This document shows positions 56,950-64,000 of a stretch of DNA of 64,000 bases, in pieces. The notes under the pieces were generated by a model. It ran no database searches, was not told the origin of the DNA, and saw only the letters and a program-made list of their open reading frames with translations. Position 1 is the stretch's first letter, and the number at the start of each line of letters is the position of its first letter. The stretch comes from Ailanthus altissimus. Its lineage: Eukaryota > Streptophyta > Magnoliopsida > Sapindales > Simaroubaceae. Made by a program: the position numbers and the translations under genes. Location of the stretch: positions 8,075,001 through 8,139,000 of the forward strand of contig OX327697.1 in the NCBI GenBank assembly GCA_946807835.1, in the 5' to 3' direction.

Positions 56950-57640
56950 CGTAACTCTTACGTAAGCAGGACAACCCTAAATTTTAAGATACTTAATACT
57001 TGGTTTCTTACCCTTCATCATCTCATGTGGAGTGGTAGGAACAGCTTTAGATGGAACTTTATTCAAGATATGAGCAGCAATGACGAGAGCATGACCCCAC
57101 AAGTATTCTGGAAGATCAGTAAAGCTCATCATCGATCTGACCATATCCAATAAAGTCTGATTCCTCCTCTTCAAAACATCATTGTATTACAGAGTACTTG
57201 GAGGACTATATTGAGCGAGAATCCCATTCTCCTTTAAATAGTCCAAACAATCACTGCCCATGTACTCACCGCCCCAATCTGATCGAAGGCACTTAATGTA
57301 CATGCCAGTTTGTTTCTCTACTTCAAGTTTGAATTCTTTGAACTTTTCAAAGGTTTCTGACTTATGTTTCAACAAAAACACGTAACCATATCATGATCAA
57401 TCATGGATAAAGGTTATAAAGTATCAAAATCCACCCATTGCAGTGTGATTCATTAGACCGCATACATCACTATGTATTAGTTCCAATAAACCAATAGCAC
57501 AGTGTCCAACACCAGTAAATGGAGATTTTGTCATCTTCCCTTAAATACAAGATTCACAAACTGGATAATGCTCCATGGTCAAATCAAGTATCTGACCATC
57601 CTTAACCAAACGGAATAGGCGTCTCATGCTAATACGACCT
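56950..57640 (-). pseudogene. Copia B integrase remnant
   Basis: Open stretches 57381-57187 (FLLKHKSETFEKFKEFKLEVE, then CLRSDWGGEYMG) and 57174-56977 (MKRRNQTLLDMVRSMMSF, LPEYLWGHALVIAAHILN) are the integrase core. The zinc-binding part lies up to 57640. Frame breaks occur between them. Confidence 0.78.
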
Positions 57641-57651
57641 AATCTCATATG

Positions 57652-58250
57652 CTACATTTTGGTTTCATTCAAAGTTTCTAATCTTACATGTTTGTTACTA
57701 GAACTAGCTTGAACATTTATGACATTTCTCACTATATCCAATACATAATACCCATTCACTAACTGACACTCAACTAACAAAACATCATGCGTATCATATA
57801 AATACAAAGAACGATTCCATATATTTACATGATGACCTTTACTATTAAGTACAGGAATGGATATAATCTGTCTGATAATATTAGGTACATAATAACAATT
57901 ATACAAAATAACTGTTCTATTACAATGGAAAAGAAAATCAAAATGTCTAATAGCTTGGACGTACAGGAACTCTCCATTTTTTGCCTTAAGCATTACTTCT
58001 TCTGGCGGCAGCATCCTAACTTCCCTCAGTCCCTGCAACATATTGCAGATGTGAGAAGAGCATGTGGCATCTAATACCCAGCCATACAAGTATCAAATGC
58101 TAAACAAATGTCAATAATAGTCAAGCACATACTTGAGGGATTCTTCTTCAGTGTGGCAAAGTACCTCGGGCAGTTGCGCTTCCAATGCCCGTCCTCACAG
58201 CAAAAGAAACACTTTCCTTTGGCTTTCTTCTCTCAAGGCTTGGATATTTG
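57652..58250 (-). pseudogene. Copia B zinc knuckle and protease
   Basis: The zinc knuckle near 58163-58215 reads CFFCCEDGHWKRNC, a complete CX2CX4HX4C motif. After a stop, the protease frame 58089-57652 opens GWVLDATCSSHICNML; the expected DSG active site is changed to DAT, so the protease would be inactive. Confidence 0.78.
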
Positions 58251-58931
58251 CTATCTTTGAAGAGTCATGCGAGGTGGTTTCTTCACTATCTTTTTCTTCT
58301 CTTTGGACTTGCCAGAAGCCCTTTGGGTAGAAGATGAGGCACTTAGGACCAAGAGAGCTGAGCCCCATTTGCGCAGATCCTTCTCTGCTATCTTCAACAA
58401 ATTATGAAGCTCGGCATATGTAGGGGTCAAAGCTTGCATATTGACATTCATAACAAACTGAGCAAATGACCCCGGCAGCGATTGGAGAATCAAACTATTC
58501 CCCAAGTTATTATTCATATAAATATCTATAGCCTCCAATTTCTCAATGTACCCAATCATCTTGAGTATGTGGGGACTAACAGGATGGCCCTTACTGAGTC
58601 TAGCCTGAAAGAGTACTTTGGCGACCCTATATATCTTGAACTGAGGTCGATCACCAAAGAGCTCCTTCAAATGCAACATAATACTACTAGCACTCAAGGC
58701 GAGGATATACGATTTAACTCTTAAATCGTCATCCAACCATTTCTGATATGTCTCCTTTTCTTCACGGGAGGCATCATCAGAAACACCTTGGGGCATCCTC
58801 TGATCTATAAAATATCCTAACCTTTCAAAATCCAGAACAATTCTGAGATTCATGCGCCAATCTGAGTAATTCTCGAAGCCTTTAAGCTGGTGTGCATCTA
58901 GTATGCGCACTAAAGGATTTGTAGAGGCCAT
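58251..58931 (-). pseudogene. Copia B gag, nearly intact
   Basis: 226 codons from the ATG at 58931: MASTNPLVRILDAHQL, then NYSDWRMNLRIVLDFERL and MIGYIEKLEA, the copia capsid domain, with a Lys/Ser-rich end. A stop at 58253-58251 comes just before the zinc knuckle, which lies in the following stretch, so the polyprotein is truncated. It is the best preserved coding piece of this element. Confidence 0.82.
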
Positions 58932-60199
58932 CCGATCAAATCTAGCATAAACAAAACAAATAGGAGATGTCAGCGAAATTTTTTAAATTGTTAATATAAC
59001 GTTTTAAATTATAGGTATAACAATTATACATTTTTCAATTTAAAACGTCATCCCGCTACTTTACGTAATCCCGATAATCTCTCAAACGAGAATACAATAG
59101 TTTAAACTCATTTAAACTATACAGCGTGAAGTAGGTCCCATTGAAATTTACTCCAGCCTCACGCTGTAGTAATATTGGCCTTTGTAAACCCCAACAGGTA
59201 GACAACATTTGTCAATTACATCTTATGCAACCCTTCCTTCTTGATCCTAAATACACCTTATCCTCTCGCTGTAGCAATATTGAATAAGTGTATTCCAGAC
59301 TAACTTGTCAATTATCAAATATATGTTACTGATACTACGCTCACGCTATAGCAATATTGGATAATATATTCGCATATATTTGCCTCATCTCATGTTTAAC
59401 TGGTATAGTTCAAACTTAACCGACCAAATCCCTCACACTGTAGCAATATTGGAAAAAGGCCGATGTGGCTCATCTAACACCGTATTGATAAGACGAATCA
59501 AAATATAATATTATCTCATAATATTATATAATTTAATCTGATTAAGAGAGATTTTTGTGGATTTAATAAATCCTCATCTTATGAGGAGATAATTCTCAAT
59601 TAACAAATATTTCTATATCAACGTAATTAACCCCCACCAGTAGGGTTCTCATTGTGACTCTTAATATAGAAAATTGATCCCGGTTTATAATGCAGACCAA
59701 TAATTCTTATCACTGCATCTCATAAACCTTACACATGCAAAATTAATTTTGAAGCACTTTTCAAAAATATGTAGCATATGAACAGTAATAATTACTGTTC
59801 ATGGGCTACTATTCAAGTGAACAGTTTCAGTGCCGCAGTGAAGACAACCAACGCTGCAGCGATGGGAGGTTGACCCCCCAGCACTGCGGCGTTAGAGTAG
59901 ACCGCTACAGTGCTGGGAGGTCACACCTCCAGTGGCGGCGCTCGTTATAGACCGTTGCAACGCTCGGTGGTCGAAAACCCAGCGCTACAGCGCTAACCCA
60001 TCAGTGCGGGAGGGCAAATTTCCATAACCTTCAACGCTCTAGCATTGAGAGAAAAGTTCCCAGCGCTGGGCAATCGAAACCCCAGCGCTACAGCGCCTAG
60101 TGAACTCCTTTTGGCATACTCATTTCAACACTTGAAACGCGCCATTTATATTGGGTCTTTTCATTTCATCCACTCAAACAACACTTAAATAACACATAA
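58932..60199 (-). other. Untranslated leader of copia B with GC-rich decamers
   Basis: About 1.27 kb between primer-binding site and gag. From 59210 to 59470 the phrase CTGTAGCAATATTG recurs at irregular steps, each in a CTCACGCTGTAGCAATATTGG-like context. From 59830 to 60100 there is a GC-rich cluster of CGCTNNAGCG-like decamers at 59852, 59882, 59903, 59953 and 59983. Confidence 0.65.
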
Positions 60200-60214
60200 C
60201 CGACTCTAATACCA
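60200..60214 (-). other. Primer-binding site of copia B
   Basis: Minus strand TGGTATTAGAGTCGG, the copia tRNA-Met-type site with changes, five bases inside the 5' LTR. Confidence 0.78.
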
Positions 60215-60219
60215 TAATT

Positions 60220-62316
60220 TGTAGGGGATCTACTGTATCCAGGTGTATGCATGTGATAGTGTGTTAATTAAAAATATGCATCTAATACATATTTTAACAC
60301 AGCGGAATTTAAAATATACAATTAACACACTAATCATATATTAATCAAATTAATATATAAATGATAAATTTAAAAAATTACCAACACGTGTAACATGTTA
60401 CACGTTTAATTTCGGAGTCTGCCTAAAGGTGTACTCGTTCTCAGTTCTAGTTATCAACTTTGGTGGGCTTGATAATCTAGAACAACAGCTCCATTATCCA
60501 ACGTAGGATTAACACTTAATCTAAATAGCCGGTTCTTAAGCTTGCTCTTGTCTCCCTCATGGTGCAAAATTGAGAAGAAGTAGAAGCAACAATTGTTTCT
60601 TTAACTTAGAGCATGAAATGGAAGCAAGAAAGGAAAATAGCAACCTGTTTCTTTTTCTTTTGTTTTCAATTTTTCCATCACCTTCCGTTTCACAAATTCA
60701 CACATATATATATCTCTAATTAATAAAAAAAATTAATATTAAAATATAATATATATAAAACATGCTTTGTTGGGAACTAAAAATAATAAATAAATAAAAT
60801 AATAATATTATATATATAGTGCATGGCAACTATCTTGCATTATATATATTATATTATTATTAATAAAATATTATATAATAATATATTTTATTAGAGATAT
60901 TTGATTATTTAATATTTAAATAATTAAAGTGTAAAATGATCATTTTATCACTTATGAATAGTTACTAAGTATACCCTTTAGCGGGTTCCACCAAATTCCA
61001 TACTTTAGTAAACTCAACCGATGATGCACAATGCGTCACGTGTCACTTTACAATTAGTGAACAACAATTATTAACTAATTATTGTATTTAACGCTTAAAT
61101 ACATATAAGCACACATTTCCATGGTTACGTTGGATGTTACTGGATTAAACAATTTAATCCAGTACTCTGCCCCAGTGCATAACGAGTACACTCCATATCG
61201 CGAGACTCCCTAAGTCCACGCCCAATTCGTCAAATGAAACTATTCCATAAGTCCATGAGTCATGCCACACGCACACGTCACAAATATACAAATCGATGCG
61301 TTGAACCATACAAGTTGAAGTTATAATGCATACGTATAGTCCTTCCATCATATATATCTTGGATGTACGGGGACATAGATTCACACCGTCAAATTCTTAT
61401 ATGCTCATCCATAACCTATCTTCAGAATGGTATCTCAATTGAACAATATGAGCAAAATTCTTTGTCATATTGTTTAACCCATGAAAACACTTTTCCGGGT
61501 TAACTGCTTACGGCCATAAGATTTTTCTGAGATACTATCTTAGAGCATCTAGATATATCACTCCCTATGAGAATATATGGATCCCATAACTGCACGTACC
61601 GAACTTCATGAGCATCGAAACATACCCAGCGACACCCAGCGGTCAGACTATGAAAGGTCAATGACATGTGTGGAACCAAAGCATGGTGGATCACTCACAA
61701 GCCCACCGTGGTGCTCAGGTCAGAAGACCATGTATACTACTGAACTCGAGAGGACCTTCTATTGACGGCAACATAGGATGTCTATTGGGGTCCGCATGAG
61801 CCAGTTCAGTACTCAGTCATAACTGAATACCTATATGCCTATACAATCTTTAAGATCTATATGCCTATACAATCTTTAAGATCCTGGTCAGGTAGGAACA
61901 ACTAACTATACCTTACAGATATAGACATACATTGATCTATATAAATTAATAGGATCTACTAACAGACCTGCGTTAGTAAAAATAGATTAGGAACTATGTA
62001 TATGAGAACATGCTTGTATAATGACATATCCTAGCAACCTATTGTAACTCTTGTAACTATATCATTATTAGCATATTCTGAGATCTTTATCCCATTACAG
62101 ACAATGCTCCAACTCTTGAAATATTTGCTAACTCTTAGTACCGGTCTAAACGCCTTTAGACCGTATCCGAACTTCTTCAGATAAAACAAAGTCTGTAGCG
62201 TAATAAGCATTAAACCATATAATTTAAAAGATAATTAGTGATATAACATAATATACTCTATATAGATATCAAATATTCATAAAAAATTAGGATGGCACGT
62301 AGACATAACCCTAACA
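60220..62316 (-). repeat. 5' LTR of copia element B
   Basis: Partner of 37086-39153. It is 29 bp longer; a 26-bp tandem duplication (61831-61856 and 61857-61882) accounts for most of that. The outer end is fixed by the AAAAC duplication. Confidence 0.92.
61831..61882. repeat. 26-bp tandem duplication in an LTR
   Basis: Two identical copies of a unit beginning CTATATGCCTATACAATC. The other LTR of the same element has a single unit at about 38695-38720. Confidence 0.92.
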
Positions 62317-62321
62317 AAAAC

Positions 62322-63057
62322 TTCACAGGCTTCCATTCACCAAGACATCTTGGCAAGCCAAAGTGCCACTTGAGTTGGTTCATACAGACATTTGTGGACC
62401 AACGCGTATTCCATCACTTGATCAAAAAAGATATTTTTTACTCTTTGTTAATGACTATAGCAGGTATATGTGGGTGTATTTCTAAATCAAAAGTCAGAAG
62501 CATTTAACACGTTTTGAAGAGTCAAGGCACTAGCAAAAAAGTAGAGTGAAGAAAAATTGAAGGTGTTCAGAACAGACCATGGTGGAGAATTCACTTCTAC
62601 AGAGTTCACAAGATATTGCCATGAGCAATGAATCAAGAGAGAACTGACTATATGCTACAACCCTCAACAAAATAGTGTTACAAAATGAAAGAACAGAATA
62701 ATTATTGAGATGGCCAGAAGTATGCTAAAAGCAAAGAAGCTTCCTAACAAATTTTTGGCTAAAGCAGTTCAAACAGCAGTCTACATCCTCAACAGATCTC
62801 TTACAAAAGCAGTTGTGAACAGAACTCCATTTGAAGCATGGCACAAGAGGAAACCAAAAGTGAGCTCTTTCAAAATCTTTAGGTGTATTGCTTATGCTCA
62901 TACTCCATCAAAATACAAAGAAAAGTTTGATGAAAAGGGAGATAAGTATTTATTCACTGGGTACAGTGAAGATTCCAAAGGATACAGGCTGATAAATCCA
63001 AAAATAAACGAGCTGGTAATTTTTAGAGATGTTCTATTTAATGAGATAAAGACCTAA
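62322..63057 (+). pseudogene. Copia A integrase remnant
   Basis: Resumes element A after the nested insertion. The core reads ELVHTDICGP-like text in one frame (about 62370-62400), then LLFVNDYSRYMWVYF (about 62440-62480), FRTDHGGEFTSTEF (about 62570-62610), and an open stretch 62710-63057 starting MARSMLKAKKLPNKFLAKAV and containing FRCIAYAHTPSKYKEKFD. Stops and frameshifts affect the first half. Confidence 0.8.
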
Positions 63058-63230
63058 AATTGAGAAGTTGACAGTACTAAAGCTCCTAAGATGATTGAAA
63101 AAAAAGCAACAACTTCAACGATAAAAGAGCTAGCCACAACAATAGCTCATTAGAAGTAAGTCTAGTAAGCTCGAGATCACTATCACTAAGAAAGGTGCGT
63201 TCTTTTAGAGAAATTTATGATGCTTGTTAT
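63058..63230 (+). other. Copia A sequence after integrase
   Basis: Short stretch with the linker region that normally precedes reverse transcriptase, interrupted by stops. It ends where another LTR begins at 63231. Confidence 0.5.
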
Positions 63231-64000
63231 TGTCGGCGGATCTAAGGCACGTGGGTGTATGCATGTGCAATTGTGTCTATTGCCTAAATACGTATCATAT
63301 ACGAATTTAAATCCAACGGAAGCGTGAAACATATAATAAACACAATAAATAAATATATTAATCACATTAATATATTAGAAAGGTTAGAGAACTCACCTCA
63401 ACGTGTAACGTTATACGCATATTTTCTCGGAGATCACATGGAGAAAAACTCGTGGGCAGTTCTAGTCACCAACACGGTGGGCTTGATGAGTTAGAACAGC
63501 AGTCCCATACGCAGCACTGGATTTAACTCTTAAACCCTAAAATAGTCGATGTGTATTTTTCATCATTTTCTCCAAAATGATAAAAAAAATAAAAATTTTG
63601 AAGCAATCTATCATTGCTTCAATTGGAAGCATAGATAAAAATAAACAATTTCATTTTTCTCCTTTTTTTTTCTTTTTCTTCTTCTCTTCTTTTTCTTTCT
63701 TTCTTTTCTCTTCTTCTTCTTCCATTTCTCCATTTCTCTCTAGGGCAACTTTTGCCAAACACCAAAAACCCTTGCTTTTCTCTCTTTCTCTTTATATATA
63801 TATAATATATATAAAATAATAATATAATATAATATATTATAAAATAATAATATAAGAAATATAAATAGGTGCCAAACCCAAAATAAAATATTAATATATA
63901 TAATATAATATAATATAATAATATATTATATAATATAATAAGAGAGATAATTTGAATATTTAACAATTAAATAATCAAAGTGAAAAAATAACTATTTTGC
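63231..64000 (-). repeat. Start of another copia LTR (element C), runs off the window
   Basis: Begins TGTCGGCGGATCTAAGG and shares an ordered set of motifs with the LTRs of element B: GTGTATGCATGTG, AACGTGTAACGTT, CAGTTCTAGT and CAACACGGTGGGCTTGATGA-like text. It is a related but distinct family in the same orientation. It carries a pyrimidine-rich tract (63655-63735) and AT-rich repeats (63790-63960). The right end and any target duplication lie outside. Confidence 0.65.

Larger units (their letters stand above)
37086..62316 (-). mobile_element. Ty1/copia retrotransposon B with nested insertions
   Basis: LTRs of about 2.07-2.10 kb (37086-39153 and 60220-62316) are flanked by a perfect target duplication AAAAC (37081-37085 and 62317-62321). 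Minus-strand order: 5' LTR, primer-binding site, 1.3-kb leader, gag, protease, integrase, reverse transcriptase, RNase H, purine tract, 3' LTR. Its own sequence is about 9.35 kb after removing the Athila-like elements at 39255-55125, which split its RNase H. All coding parts carry lesions. Confidence 0.93.
35050..63230 (+). mobile_element. Ty1/copia retrotransposon A, outermost of the nest
   Basis: A plus-strand copia element: a probable 5' LTR ending at 35504, primer-binding site 35511-35525, gag and protease pieces to 37085, then integrase from 62322 to 63057. The middle is separated by copia element B and all it contains. The right end is cut at 63230 by another LTR, so reverse transcriptase and the 3' LTR of A are not in the window. 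The left border is uncertain: ligase homology ends at 35031 and the first plausible TG is at 35050. Confidence 0.7.

Noticed and set aside
63577..63966. Small open frames in the right-hand LTR
   Set aside because: They run through pyrimidine and AT-rich tracts and have no recognisable content.

Overview
This window looks like a repeat-dominated stretch of a dicot plant nuclear genome. It is AT-rich, has two intron-containing plant genes (both broken), and most of the rest is LTR retrotransposons inserted into one another. Everything was read by eye, so percentages and family names below genus-of-element level are deliberately avoided.

Layout. 1-7478: a decayed Ty1/copia element (minus strand, 822-7478) plus the leader and a stub of LTR from a second copy of the same family at the left edge. 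7971-16201: a decayed plus-strand copia element with 1.4-kb LTRs. 16920-19425: a six-exon gene on the minus strand for plastid-type L-Ala-D/L-Glu epimerase (enolase superfamily), which carries a frameshift and lacks its catalytic lysine. 19600-20339: an apparent solo LTR 175 bp upstream of that gene's ATG. 20340-23825: unassigned AT-rich DNA. 23826-28373: a minus-strand copia element. 28385-28680: a remnant of a pararetrovirus-type RNase H. 28991-35031: plus-strand exons of a DNA ligase I-family gene (C-terminal part, closest to plant ligase 6), broken by a 4.3-kb copia element sitting inside an exon (29117-33461, target duplication AAAGC) and by point lesions.

From about 35050 to the right edge the DNA is a set of nested retrotransposons. 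A plus-strand copia element (A) is interrupted by a minus-strand copia element B (37086-62316, duplication AAAAC). B is interrupted in its RNase H by an Athila-like Ty3 element (39255-55125, duplication GGGTC). That element is interrupted by a second member of the same Athila-like family (42372-49887, duplication GTTAT) whose two 1488-bp LTRs look identical, so it is very young. A fifth element, seen only as an LTR start at 63231, cuts A again.

The most unusual signal is in the Athila-like family. Both copies have gag-protease and no reverse transcriptase or integrase, so the family must be moved by enzymes from elsewhere. Both carry GC-rich arrays of a decamer, CGCTGNNGCG, spaced alternately 22 and 19 (or 30) bp. 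The arrays lie just upstream of the LTR TATA box and again in the 3' internal region. In the older copy a variant array has an exact 41-bp period. A similar decamer with similar spacing occurs in the leader of the unrelated copia element B.
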